A stretch of DNA of 64,000 nucleotides, from assembly GCA_964602845.1 (NCBI GenBank), contig CAZRSW010000001.1, positions 141,276 through 205,275 on the forward strand, given 5' to 3'. Origin of the DNA: CAZRSW01 sp964602845. Its GTDB lineage: Bacteria; Chloroflexota; Dehalococcoidia; Lucifugimonadales; UBA826. The notes beneath the pieces were generated by a model, which did no database searches, was not told the DNA's origin, and saw nothing but the letters and a program-made list of their open reading frames with translations. The translations under genes were made by a program, and so were the position numbers. This document shows, piece by piece, positions 9,789 to 18,482 of the stretch (the stretch's first letter is position 1; each line of letters opens with the position of its first letter).

Positions 9789-10415
9789 ATGACAGCTATT
9801 CGATTTGAGGTATATTACGACTTTGCTTGACCTTGGGTACACAATGCGGCTGTATGGCTGGATCAAGTGAAAGGTCTCGGGGTCGATTTGGATGTTGAAT
9901 GGCGACATTTTTCCCTCCAACAAAACAATTCTACTGAGGTGGATCAACCACCTGTTTGGCGAGAGTCTGATTTGGCTAGTACTCGGTCGGGCTTGGCTGC
10001 TTTGGCTGCAGAGGCTGCCAAGAAATTAGGAGTAGAATATTTCGATAGGTTCTTTCTTCTATTACTTAAGGAGAGGCATGCTGGTTCCCGAGTTCCCCTA
10101 AATGATGTGGGAACGTTCGTAGAAATCGCTCGGCAAAGTGGCTTAAATGTCGAGGATTTTCAAGAGGCCATGTTGGATTCTTCCCTGGTAGAAAAAATTG
10201 AAGAGGACCATCTTGAAGCCAGTGAGGTTCATGGAATTTTTGGGACCCCAACCTTCGTTTTCGAGAACGGTCATACGGCATTTGTTAAGACCTTCATTCC
10301 ACCGGTGGATGAATCGGTAGATGCATTCAATGAATTCATGAATCTGTTTGGATCAAAGTCGTATATCGGAGAAATAAAACGCCCTCAGCCCCCGTGGCCA
10401 AAGGGTGCTGTATAA
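9789..10415 (+). CDS. DsbA/FrnE-like thiol oxidoreductase with in-frame TGA (selenocysteine) at the active site
   Basis: ATG at 9789 follows a strong AGGAGGT (9774-9780) with 8-base spacing. The frame runs to TAA at 10413-10415, 208 residues, if TGA at 9828-9830 (codon 14) is read through. The context is VYYDFA-U-PWVHNA, exactly where DsbA/FrnE-type thioredoxin-fold proteins have CPWC after the first beta strand. The TGA thus replaces the catalytic Cys. The second active-site Cys is Val, so this would be a single-chalcogen U-x-x-V site. The helical insert and the cis-Pro loop GIFGTPTFVFENG near residue 150 are intact. No signal peptide is seen, so it is probably cytoplasmic. A selenocysteine tRNA at 63803-63900 supports decoding. 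Rival readings are a sequencing error, a pseudogene, or a start at GTG 9867, which would lose the first strand and the active site. Confidence 0.85.
9829..9876 (+). promoter_or_regulatory. Tentative SECIS-like stem-loop after the in-frame TGA
   Basis: Bacterial SECIS hairpins lie just downstream of the Sec codon inside the reading frame. Here GACCTT (9829-9834) can pair with AAGGTC (9871-9876). An inner TACA (9838-9841) pairs with TGTA (9851-9854), closing the loop CAATGCGGC. The pairing is broken by internal loops and the SelB-contact bases cannot be assigned by eye, so this is a weak proposal. Confidence 0.3.
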
Positions 10416-10455
10416 AAGCGTTACTCTTGACCGGGTTGTTTTGGAGATTAGTGAC

Positions 10456-11142
10456 GTGTCTATATTTTATGAAGAATTGGCTGGTTCTTTCAGGAATGAA
10501 AAACTATTACAATTAGCTTTGACGCATAGTTCCATTGTCAATGAAGTAACCTTGTTGGGTGAGACGTCGAACGAGAGAATGGAATTTCTGGGGGACTCTG
10601 TCGTAGGTTTGGTTGTTGCCAAGAAACTTTATGAAGCCAATCCTGATGCTGACGAGGGATATCTTAGCCGTTCTAAGTCCAATATTGTGAGTGGAAAGAC
10701 CCTGTCTGGAGTGGCCGTTGAATTAGGCATAGATAAGGCATTGTCGTTAGGCGTAGGGGAAGATAGGACAGGTGGTAGAAACAAGCAATCCAACTTAGCG
10801 GCTGGATTTGAGGCTGTAGTAGGGGCTATATTTTTAGATCGTGGATGGGAAGCCGCGGAACGTTTTGTACTGGATTCGTTGGCTGAATTGATTGTTTGCG
10901 CTCAATCCCCTCGAGGTATTATTGATGATCCTAAGACAGAATTACAGCAAATATCTCACTCAATGACGGGGGACACTCCTTTTTACCGCGTGTCTTCGAA
11001 GTCCGGTCTTGATCACGCTCCTACATTTACAGTAGAAGTATTAATAGGGGACTTAGTTTATGGGATCGGTAGTGGAGTTAGTAAGCGGGTCGCGGAGAAA
11101 GAGGCTGCTTTTGCCGCATTGAATAAGTTCCGGGGCTCATAG
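10456..11142 (+). CDS. rnc: Ribonuclease III
   Basis: 228 aa from GTG at 10456, preceded by TTGGAG. It cleaves double-stranded RNA in rRNA and mRNA processing. The RNase III signature NERMEFLGDSVVGLVV is near residue 45, with the acidic cluster completed by AGFEAVVGAIFLD. The C-terminal double-stranded RNA-binding domain begins near DDPKTELQQISH and ends with KRVAEKEAAFAALN. The frame is open upstream to GTG 10405, inside the preceding selenoprotein gene, but that start has no ribosome-binding site and adds unconserved residues. The gene lies 40 bases behind the selenoprotein gene and is probably co-transcribed with it. Confidence 0.95.
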   Translation: MSIFYEELAGSFRNEKLLQLALTHSSIVNEVTLLGETSNERMEFLGDSVVGLVVAKKLYEANPDADEGYLSRSKSNIVSGKTLSGVAVELGIDKALSLGVGEDRTGGRNKQSNLAAGFEAVVGAIFLDRGWEAAERFVLDSLAELIVCAQSPRGIIDDPKTELQQISHSMTGDTPFYRVSSKSGLDHAPTFTVEVLIGDLVYGIGSGVSKRVAEKEAAFAALNKFRGS

Positions 11143-11313
11143 ACGTAGGTTGTGTGAGGCATTGAAGCTGTGGGCCATCTGAAGTTGAAGTAATCGTATA
11201 GGATGAGTTGCCTTAGATCTTCCGGCTCTCCGGCTCTTGTATGATAATCTTTTAAAGAGTCCTTGAGATTTCAGTGTAATGGCAAGGTCAGCAATCTTAA
11301 AAAGGATCCAGAG

Positions 11314-12954
11314 ATGGCAAATATTAGTGGGAACCATTTGGTAGCTAAGACCCTGAAAGAAGAGGGAGTGGACACTCTTTTTTACCTGACGGGAGGTCCC
11401 AGTTTTGACATAGTTATGTCTTGTCAGGATCTTGGTATAAGAACCTTGGATTTTAGGCATGAGCAAGCTGCGGCCTTTGCAGCTCATGCGTATTCCAGGG
11501 TAACCGGAAAAACTGGGGTAGTTACCGCGTCATCAGGTCCTGGAACCCTTAACTTACTGACTGGTGTGTATGCTGCTTCTATTGATTGCGCCCCGATGTT
11601 GATATTAGGAGGGGCAAGTCCAGTTCATGAGATAGGGCGAAATACTTTTCAGGAAGTTGATCAAGTTAGCATTATGCAGCCTTTATGCAAGTATTTCCAT
11701 AGACCGACTAAGGCATCAAGGTATCCCGAAATAGTTAGCACCGCATACCGGCAATCGCAGTCCGGCCGTCCTGGGCCTGTATATGTTGATTGTGGAGGGG
11801 ATGTTTTGTACGAAGAAGTTGATGCAGCAGACCTGGCACCTGCCTCAAGAGCGCAAACAAGGATCCGTCCGGCGACGGACGAAACCACCATTGAGAAGAT
11901 TATCGACATGATTGCCGCTGCAGATCGCCCTATGATATTCGCAGGTGGAGGGGCTTTCTTTTCTGGGGCCGCTGGTCCGCTAAATCGATTCGTAGATATT
12001 ACCAATGTCCCTTTTTTTACGTCTCCTATGTCGCGAGGCCTTATCGCAGAAGACCATGTGGTTTGCTTCCCTGCTGCTAGATCTACGGCTATGAAGGAAG
12101 CGGACCTCGTATTGGTTGTGGGGACAAGGATAAATTGGATGTTGAATTTTGGTAAAAGATTTTCCCCTGATGCCCACATCATTCAGATTGATATTGAAGA
12201 ATCTGAACTCGGGCATAATCTGGATATTGAATTGGGTGTTGTGGGTGATGCTGCTACTGTTGTTCGACAGCTGGCCGATGCCGCGGCATTGAGAGCCTCA
12301 GATTTTTCAGACGTGCTGGAGTCGGAATGGATACGTAGGCTCGGCGAAACTAATATGTCTCGACTTGTCGACAGTGCTGTGAAACATGATTCCGATCAGG
12401 TACCCATACATCCATTAAGGCTTTGCAAGGAAATAAGAGAGTTCCTGGATAGGGATGCCATAGTCGTTGTAGATGGCAACGAGATACTGCACTTTGCTAG
12501 ACAGTCGATCCCAACCTATTATCCTGGCCATCGGTTGAATTCCGGTGTTACGGGTACGATGGGTGTCGGATTACCCTACGGTATAGGGGCAAAAATCGCT
12601 AAACCACATAGCCAGGTGTTAGTACTTCATGGTGATGGGTCTATGGGGATGAATGCCATGGAAATTGACACGGCTGTAAGACATAATCTTCCTGTCGTAA
12701 CTGTTGTAAGTAATAATGCTGGATGGTTTGCTCGCACTCCAGATAGAAGAAAACCAGGTAGGGAACTGGGATTTACGCCATTCCATGAAATGGCGAAATC
12801 CTTACATGGTTATGGGGAAGAAGTGACCGATCCTAAAGAAATAAAACCAGCGCTGCGCCGAGCATTTGAGAGCGGCAAGGCTGCAGTTATTAATGTGATC
12901 GTGGAACCTACCGCTGCAGGCGTATCCAGGGCCTGGTCCGGTTCCGAAAGTTGA
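11314..12954 (+). CDS. Thiamine-pyrophosphate-dependent enzyme of the acetolactate synthase-like family
   Basis: 546 aa from ATG 11314, chosen because AAAGGA precedes it and the first residues MANISGNHLVAKTLKEEGV match the family start. The N-terminal PYR domain has the catalytic Glu in FRHEQAAAFAAHAY. The C-terminal PP domain has GDGSMGMNAMEID followed by NNAGW, the GDG-N motif that binds Mg-TPP. The family includes acetolactate synthase, benzoylformate decarboxylase, glyoxylate carboligase and 2-hydroxyacyl-CoA lyase. The substrate is not evident. It is isolated from ilvN or other branched-chain genes, so a biosynthetic ilvB role is unlikely but not excluded. Confidence 0.85.
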   Translation: MANISGNHLVAKTLKEEGVDTLFYLTGGPSFDIVMSCQDLGIRTLDFRHEQAAAFAAHAYSRVTGKTGVVTASSGPGTLNLLTGVYAASIDCAPMLILGGASPVHEIGRNTFQEVDQVSIMQPLCKYFHRPTKASRYPEIVSTAYRQSQSGRPGPVYVDCGGDVLYEEVDAADLAPASRAQTRIRPATDETTIEKIIDMIAAADRPMIFAGGGAFFSGAAGPLNRFVDITNVPFFTSPMSRGLIAEDHVVCFPAARSTAMKEADLVLVVGTRINWMLNFGKRFSPDAHIIQIDIEESELGHNLDIELGVVGDAATVVRQLADAAALRASDFSDVLESEWIRRLGETNMSRLVDSAVKHDSDQVPIHPLRLCKEIREFLDRDAIVVVDGNEILHFARQSIPTYYPGHRLNSGVTGTMGVGLPYGIGAKIAKPHSQVLVLHGDGSMGMNAMEIDTAVRHNLPVVTVVSNNAGWFARTPDRRKPGRELGFTPFHEMAKSLHGYGEEVTDPKEIKPALRRAFESGKAAVINVIVEPTAAGVSRAWSGSES

Positions 12955-12992
12955 TGGATCTCTAGTAGCTTTTACTTGAGGTGGGACGTTTG

Positions 12993-14234
12993 TTAAAAAT
13001 CAATTCCTGGGACTGGGTAGACTTTTGTCATTTGAAGTACTTCCTGCTTAACCTGCTTTTGGGTGGAGACGTTATCCATATTATTTAACAGTTGTAGTAT
13101 TAAATTTCCAATGGTTTGAATTTGTTTTGTATCCATTCCGCGGCTTGTGATCGCTGCAGTGCCCAATCTTATTCCGCTTGCTTGTCGCGGAGGTTTTGTA
13201 TCGAACGGAATTGCGTTGCGGTTTACAACTATATTTGCTTTGCCTAGCGAATCCTCAGCTTGTCGACCCGTGATCCCTAGATTTGTAAGGTCAACTAAAA
13301 CCATGTGATTCTTTGTGCTACCTGAAACAATACGGAGTCCGCCATTTTTTAATGTGTTTGACAACTCCCTAGCATTTTTACGCACATTTTGCTGATACTT
13401 CACAAATTCAGGTTGAGTGGCTTCGTGGAAGGCGACAGCTTTTGCCGCAATCACATGTTGTAGCGGGCCACCTTGCATATTGGGAAATACTGCGCTATTC
13501 ACCGCACGACCTAGATCCCTCTTAGCAAGTATTAACCCTCCACGGGGTCCTCTCAGGGTCTTATGAGTGGTTGAGGTGATAATATCGGCTATATTAACAG
13601 GGGATGGATGTTCATGAGCAGCTACCAACCCAGATATATGAGCCATGTCTACCATAAATTTGGCCCCAACGATGTCACAGATTTCCCGGAATTTGTGAAA
13701 ATCAATAATTTGGCTGTACGCGGAAGCCCCTGCGATAATGAGCTTTGGCTTGAACTCTTCGGCGAGATCAGAAACTTGGTTGAAGTCAATGGCCTCTGTG
13801 ACCCGATCTACGCCGTAGGAGATAAAGTTATACAACTTTGCTGAAAAATTCACGCTGCTGCCATGAGTGAGGTGTCCACCTTGATCTAGGCTCATACCCA
13901 TCACTGTATCCCCAGGAGATAGGAGGGCGAAATATGCGGCCATGTTTGCTTGCGCACCACTGTGTGGTTGAACATTTGCATAATCAGATCCAAAAAGATT
14001 CATGGCTCTGGAAATTGAGGTGGTTTCAACATCATCTATGAACTCGCATCCTCCGTAGTAACGATGCCCGGGGTAGCCCTCTGCGTATTTGTTGGTTAGG
14101 ACAGAGCCTTGAGCTTGCAGCACTGCTTTTGAGGCGTAATTTTCTGACGCTATCAAATTTATGTTTCTTGATTGTCTTTGACATTCATCTGAAATGGTGG
14201 CGAATATTTCTTTATCCACCTCTTTTAAAGACAT
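12993..14234 (-). CDS. glyA: Serine hydroxymethyltransferase
   Basis: 413 aa, the normal length. It interconverts serine and glycine and charges tetrahydrofolate with a one-carbon unit. Visible motifs are NLIASENYAS near residue 30, YAEGYPGHRYYGG, QPHSGAQANMAAYFA and the PLP-lysine segment STTHKTLRGPRGG near residue 225. It is divergent from thrC across a 330-base region. Its 3' end converges on the TPP enzyme with 38 bases between. Folate genes (folE, folP, folK) elsewhere in the window serve the same one-carbon pool. Confidence 0.98.
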   Translation of the reverse strand: MSLKEVDKEIFATISDECQRQSRNINLIASENYASKAVLQAQGSVLTNKYAEGYPGHRYYGGCEFIDDVETTSISRAMNLFGSDYANVQPHSGAQANMAAYFALLSPGDTVMGMSLDQGGHLTHGSSVNFSAKLYNFISYGVDRVTEAIDFNQVSDLAEEFKPKLIIAGASAYSQIIDFHKFREICDIVGAKFMVDMAHISGLVAAHEHPSPVNIADIITSTTHKTLRGPRGGLILAKRDLGRAVNSAVFPNMQGGPLQHVIAAKAVAFHEATQPEFVKYQQNVRKNARELSNTLKNGGLRIVSGSTKNHMVLVDLTNLGITGRQAEDSLGKANIVVNRNAIPFDTKPPRQASGIRLGTAAITSRGMDTKQIQTIGNLILQLLNNMDNVSTQKQVKQEVLQMTKVYPVPGIDF

Positions 14235-14448
14235 AGTGCACTCCGTTGAAATGTGATGAGTTTAAGCTTTATGGCTACATTGATTTCTAATTAGTTTCCA
14301 CGTTTTAAGTGATCCTACCTGTCAGTTGAATGAGACAGTGATTCTTGTGTGCATACCTAAGAACAAGCAATCCCAAACACATTTTATTCTTTTTCATGTG
14401 AAGCCGCTATTTCGATTTATAAGCAGGAACTTGTCACTGATCTGTAGC

Positions 14449-14462
14449 TTACTGTACAGTAA
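14449..14462. promoter_or_regulatory. Perfect palindrome TTACTGTACAGTAA, candidate operator
   Basis: A 14-base perfect palindrome ends 3 bases upstream of the TTGACC element of the thrC promoter. The position suits an operator. CTGTACAG is reminiscent of SOS-type boxes, but the spacing differs from known LexA sites, so the regulator is unknown. Confidence 0.4.
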
Positions 14463-14465
14463 ATG

Positions 14466-14494
14466 TTGACCTTATTTTAAATGATCCTTTATTT
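14466..14494 (+). promoter_or_regulatory. Weak candidate promoter for thrC-folE
   Basis: TTGACC (14466-14471) fits a -35 element at 5 of 6 bases. The region 17 bases downstream (TTATTT) is only a poor -10. It is supported mainly by its position next to the palindrome. Confidence 0.28.
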
Positions 14495-14564
14495 AAAAGG
14501 CTCGGGGACTTTTTTAGGAGGGATTTTAGAGACTGATGGGAAGTTTCGATAGATTGGGATTGGT

Positions 14565-15620
14565 ATGATCAGAGGTGTGTTGCAGAAATACCGCGAATTT
14601 CTTCCGGTCACCGATAGAACGCCTTTGATTTCGCTCGGGGAAGGCGGAACACCACTTGTGAAATCAAGAAATCTTGTTGATGAAGTGGGTTGTAGGGATC
14701 TTTATTTTAAACTCGAAGGTTGTAATCCAACGGGCTCCTTTAAAGATAGGGGTATGGTGGTGGCAGTTGCCAAAGCGATGGAAAAAGGAGTTACCACTAT
14801 TGCTTGTGCGTCCACAGGTAATACGAGCGCATCGGCCGCAGCTTATGGGGCTTATTGTGGCTTGAAAACCGCTCTTATTGTGCCAAAGGGTAACATCGCA
14901 AAAGGAAAGTTAGCCCAAGCTATGGCGTACGGGGCTCATATAGCGGTCATAGACGGAAGTTTTGATAGAGCTTTAGAGATAACAAGATCTCTATGTGCCA
15001 AGCACTCTATTGAGATAGTTAATTCAGTCAATCCTAATCGTATTGAAGGACAGAAAACGGCGGCCTTTGAGATTATAGACGACTTGGGAGCCGTGCCCGA
15101 TGAGTTATATATTCCAGTAGGGAATGCCGGTAATATCACCGCATATTGGAAAGGTTTTTTGGAGTTTAGGTCCAAAGGGATTACTTCAGACTTGCCAACG
15201 ATGAACGGGTTTCAGGCAGAAGGGTCAGATCCAATTGTTAGAGGTGAGATAGTGGAGCGTCCAGAAACTATAGCTACGGCAATCCGAATTGGGAATCCGG
15301 CTGGTTGGAAGGGAGCATTGAAGGCTCGGGACGAATCAATGGGCCATATAGGTAGTGTCTCTGATTCAGATATTATGACTGCGTATAGAGAGTTAGCCCT
15401 ATTGGAAGGAGTATTTTGTGAGCCGGCATCCGCCGCTTCTGTGGCGGGGCTCATGAAACGGCGAAGATCTGGAAAAGATTTTTCTGAAAAAACTGTCGTT
15501 TGCATTCTAACGGGGACCGGATTGAAAGATCCTGATATATCTGCTGAAATCGAACCTAAGTCTATCGGCGAGTATTCAGCAGATATGGATTCTGTTGAGA
15601 AAGCCCTTTTTATTGCTTAA
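14565..15620 (+). CDS. thrC: Threonine synthase
   Basis: 351 aa. This PLP enzyme converts O-phosphohomoserine to threonine. It is the short class typical of Gram-positives, cyanobacteria and Chloroflexota. The PLP lysine is in CNPTGSFKDRGM near residue 60, with CASTGNTSASAAAYGAY and the phosphate-binding IPVGNAGNITAYWKG following. The start ATG lacks a strong ribosome-binding site. folE begins 2 bases after the stop, and the next gene follows directly, so thrC-folE-16215 look like one transcript. Confidence 0.96.
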   Translation: MIRGVLQKYREFLPVTDRTPLISLGEGGTPLVKSRNLVDEVGCRDLYFKLEGCNPTGSFKDRGMVVAVAKAMEKGVTTIACASTGNTSASAAAYGAYCGLKTALIVPKGNIAKGKLAQAMAYGAHIAVIDGSFDRALEITRSLCAKHSIEIVNSVNPNRIEGQKTAAFEIIDDLGAVPDELYIPVGNAGNITAYWKGFLEFRSKGITSDLPTMNGFQAEGSDPIVRGEIVERPETIATAIRIGNPAGWKGALKARDESMGHIGSVSDSDIMTAYRELALLEGVFCEPASAASVAGLMKRRRSGKDFSEKTVVCILTGTGLKDPDISAEIEPKSIGEYSADMDSVEKALFIA

Positions 15621-15622
15621 CT

Positions 15623-16204
15623 ATGTCTGATCAGAAGCCCAAAGATTCACACCAGATTGATTTTGATGTTCTAGAGAATAGTGTAAGGCAAATTCTTGAG
15701 GCAATTGGTGAAGATGTCAGCAGGGAAGGGCTAAAAGATACCCCTTATAGGGTGTCGAGACTATATGAAGAGTTGTTTTCTGGGATGTCGCAGGATCCCA
15801 TGGCAATTCTTGAAACCACTTTTAATGAGGGGCATTTTGATCCTGTTGTGATTGCTAATATTCCTTTCCTATCAATTTGTGAGCATCATCTGCTGCCTTT
15901 CTTTGGTCAGGCTAATGTTGGATATATACCTAAAGGGAAAGTGTTGGGTGCTAGCAAAATTGCGAGGGTTCTAGACATTTTCTCACGTCGTCCCCAGATT
16001 CAGGAGCGGTTAACCTCCCAATTAGCTAATTCTATTCAAGATACCCTCTTGTCCGAGGCCACCTACGTTGTATTATCAGCGGAACACATGTGTATGGGAA
16101 TCAGAGGAGTAAAAAAACCAGGTAGTCTGGTTGTCACAGTATCGCAAGTCGGCAGTTCAACGGCAGTTAAGGAGCTTAAATCCTTAATGAGAAAGATCTC
16201 ATAA
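15623..16204 (+). CDS. folE: GTP cyclohydrolase I
   Basis: 193 aa. It converts GTP to dihydroneopterin triphosphate, the first step of tetrahydrofolate synthesis. Zinc and catalytic residues are visible in LSICEHHLLPFFGQ (Cys and His) and HMCMGIRGV (second Cys). This is the canonical zinc-binding type IA enzyme. folP and folK of the same pathway are at 33.4-34.7 kb. It starts 2 bases after thrC. Confidence 0.97.
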   Translation: MSDQKPKDSHQIDFDVLENSVRQILEAIGEDVSREGLKDTPYRVSRLYEELFSGMSQDPMAILETTFNEGHFDPVVIANIPFLSICEHHLLPFFGQANVGYIPKGKVLGASKIARVLDIFSRRPQIQERLTSQLANSIQDTLLSEATYVVLSAEHMCMGIRGVKKPGSLVVTVSQVGSSTAVKELKSLMRKIS

Positions 16205-16214
16205 GGGGGTGCAG

Positions 16215-17189
16215 ATGGGGTTTTTCCCTGAGCAAAGATTTGATGATATAGAAGTGATATGGGAACAAGTGTTAGCTGATTGCCCGACTGATTCTATATT
16301 TATTACTCCTTGGTGGCAGGGGACTTGGTGGCGCCGATTTGGGACCAATGAACGAATCAGCATTGAGCCGGTTTATTCTGACGAGGGTTTGCTAGGTATT
16401 TCTCCTCTAATGACCAGTGGCGGGGTAACGACGTTTATTGGGGATAAGAATGTCTATGACTATATGGATTTCCCGGTAACGAGGGGAAAAGAAGAGCAAT
16501 TTTTTGAACAACTATGGAATAACCTGAAGATGATGGAATGGGACGTTTTGGATTTAAGGTCTATCATTGAAAACTCTCCCAGCCTTGATTTCCTACCTCA
16601 ACTAGGTAGGGATTCTGGATATACTGTAAAGGTGGAAGAGGCCGAAAAAACCCCATTTTTAAGGCTTCCAGAAACATGGGACACCTATGTTGCTGGACTT
16701 AGGAAGAAAGATCGCCATGAGTTGAGAAGAAAACTCAGGAGATTGAATGCACATACTGAACCCATACAATATGTGGTCGATACGAGACAAGGAATCCTTG
16801 ACAATATTGAAGATTTCTTCCATCTGATGGGGGAAAGCGGGTCTGAAAAAGCAAATTTCCTCACTGATGCCAATAAGGAGTTTTTCAAGGATATAGCTCG
16901 CGAGCTTTCAAGGCGCGATCAGTTTAAACTCTTTTTTATGGAGATTGAAGGACGAAAAGTCGCAGGCTGTATATGTTTTGACTATGGCGATGGTTATTTT
17001 TTGTACAACAGTGGTTATTTACCAGAGTTCTCCTTCCTTAGCATTGGACTGCTGAACAAAGCCTTTACTATTGAGGATGCTATTAGCAAGCAGAAGGTGG
17101 AATATAATTTCTTAAAAGGAGAGGAACGATACAAATATCATCTGGGCGCGCAAAACAAGAGTGTGTGCGATCTGATGATAGAGAGATGA
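16215..17189 (+). CDS. FemAB/BioF2-like GNAT-fold acyltransferase
   Basis: 324 aa from ATG 16215, 5 bases after AAGGGGG that overlaps the folE stop. A GTG two codons earlier is less well placed. The sequence resembles the BioF2-like GNAT domain seen in CelD and peptidoglycan-type aminoacyl transferases: a C-terminal half with FFMEIEGRKVAGCICFDYGDGYFLYNSGY and a K-G-E-ERYKYHLGA end. The N-terminal half is Trp-rich (TPWWQGTWWRRF). The substrate is unknown. It precedes the MshA-like glycosyltransferase by 67 bases on the same strand, so a role in the same small-molecule or envelope pathway is possible. Confidence 0.7.
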   Translation: MGFFPEQRFDDIEVIWEQVLADCPTDSIFITPWWQGTWWRRFGTNERISIEPVYSDEGLLGISPLMTSGGVTTFIGDKNVYDYMDFPVTRGKEEQFFEQLWNNLKMMEWDVLDLRSIIENSPSLDFLPQLGRDSGYTVKVEEAEKTPFLRLPETWDTYVAGLRKKDRHELRRKLRRLNAHTEPIQYVVDTRQGILDNIEDFFHLMGESGSEKANFLTDANKEFFKDIARELSRRDQFKLFFMEIEGRKVAGCICFDYGDGYFLYNSGYLPEFSFLSIGLLNKAFTIEDAISKQKVEYNFLKGEERYKYHLGAQNKSVCDLMIER

Positions 17190-17256
17190 TCTCTGCCTTT
17201 CCTAAGTTTCTGAGTTGATTTAGTATGTTATACATGATTTACATTGTGAGAGTGTC

Positions 17257-18477
17257 ATGCGTATAGCCCTAATCAGCTTTCATAGTTGCCCGGTGGCTAA
17301 GCTGGGTGAGAAGGATACTGGTGGTATGAATGTGTACGTGCTTCAGCTCGCCATGAAATTAGGCATGATAGGACATCAGGTTGATGTCTACACAAGGACG
17401 CATGACACCTCGGATCCCGAAGTCATCAACCTGGGTGTTGGAGCTCGTGTTGTGCATCTAGATGCTGGTGATGTAGATGAGAAAAAGCAAGAACTATTAA
17501 GTCATACGATGGAGTTTGTTTCAAAAATCACAGCGTACAGTGAAAAATATGATTTAAAGTATGATCTCATTCATAGCCATTATTGGTTATCTGGACATAT
17601 TGGTAGGATACTTAGTTCTCATTGGGGTAGTTGTCATGTAGCTACTTTCCACACATTGGCTGAGACTAAGCTAAGAGCAAGGGCAGGTGAAATAGAGCCA
17701 CCGTTACGTGCCATGATCGAGAAAGAGGTGATGGATACGGCTCATGGGATTCTCGTGTTGACTCAAATGGAAGTTAAAGATATTAGAACTTTATATGGGA
17801 TAGAAGAGTCTAAAATGTCTGTTATACCCGCCGGTGTTGATACTCAGCTTTTTAGGCCTCGCAATAAACATTTATCTAGAGCAACAGTTGGATTGCCGCA
17901 AGATAAAGAAATAGTCTTGTATGTTGGTAGGGTGGAGCCAATCAAAGGGCTGGATATTTTATTAGAATCAATATCTATTGTTAGATCAACCCGTGATGTT
18001 AACCTGGTAATAGTGGGAGGGAGTCTAGATGGGGATCGGGAGCTTGAAGCACTTAAGAGTCGGTCGAAGGAGCTTGGAATAGAAAACGACGTTATTTTTA
18101 CTGGGTCAATTGGACAATCCGATGTGAGTTTTTATTATTCTTCTGCCGATGTATTCGCTCTTCCATCTCATTATGAAAGTTTCGGTCTTGCAGCCTTAGA
18201 AGCAATGGCCTGTGGTATCCCTGTTGTTGCGTCCAGGGTTGGTGGTATACCGTCATTTGTGAAAGATGGAACAGCGGGCTATCTGATACCGTGGAGATGT
18301 CCAGAGCCGTTTGCCAATAGAATGGAAATGATTCTGGCGAACAATGATCTCAAGGCGGTAATGGGTCGCGCTGCTAGAGAAATTGCCGTGTCAATGGATT
18401 GGAATAAAACCGCGTTTCATGTTTCTGCTTTATACCGCGGCGTTATGTCAGAATACATGGAACTAGCTGCTATCTAA
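17257..18477 (+). CDS. GT4-type glycosyltransferase, MshA-like
   Basis: 406 aa. The N-terminal segment [20 protein letters not shown] and the segment [12 protein letters not shown] closely recall MshA, which moves GlcNAc to inositol-phosphate in mycothiol synthesis, and related BshA and sucrose-phosphate-synthase-type enzymes. The UDP-sugar site is in [14 protein letters not shown] and the retaining E-x7-E motif in [15 protein letters not shown]. Its neighbours are a tandem-GNAT protein resembling MshD and a PIG-L deacetylase resembling MshB/BshB. This supports a thiol-cofactor role, but a plain polysaccharide glycosyltransferase cannot be excluded. Confidence 0.85.
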   Translation: MRIALISFHSCPVAKLGEKDTGGMNVYVLQLAMKLGMIGHQVDVYTRTHDTSDPEVINLGVGARVVHLDAGDVDEKKQELLSHTMEFVSKITAYSEKYDLKYDLIHSHYWLSGHIGRILSSHWGSCHVATFHTLAETKLRARAGEIEPPLRAMIEKEVMDTAHGILVLTQMEVKDIRTLYGIEESKMSVIPAGVDTQLFRPRNKHLSRATVGLPQDKEIVLYVGRVEPIKGLDILLESISIVRSTRDVNLVIVGGSLDGDRELEALKSRSKELGIENDVIFTGSIGQSDVSFYYSSADVFALPSHYESFGLAALEAMACGIPVVASRVGGIPSFVKDGTAGYLIPWRCPEPFANRMEMILANNDLKAVMGRAAREIAVSMDWNKTAFHVSALYRGVMSEYMELAAI

Positions 18478-18482
18478 ATTTG

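Larger units (their letters stand above)
14235..14564. other. Divergent intergenic region between glyA and thrC
   Basis: 330 bases without a convincing gene. It holds a perfect 14-bp palindrome (14449-14462) and a weak promoter for thrC (14466-14494). A purine-rich stretch with AGGAGGG at about 14517-14523 lies too far from the thrC ATG to be its ribosome-binding site unless translation starts elsewhere. Confidence 0.6.

Noticed and set aside
9828..9830. TGA read as tryptophan (alternative genetic code)
   Set aside because: Several genes here end in TGA (for example pccB, folP), Trp residues are coded by TGG, and a selenocysteine tRNA is present.
9867..10415. A shorter reading of the DsbA-like gene from GTG 9867
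   Set aside because: It lacks a ribosome-binding site and removes the first beta strand and active site. ATG 9789 has an ideal AGGAGGT and is in frame with it.
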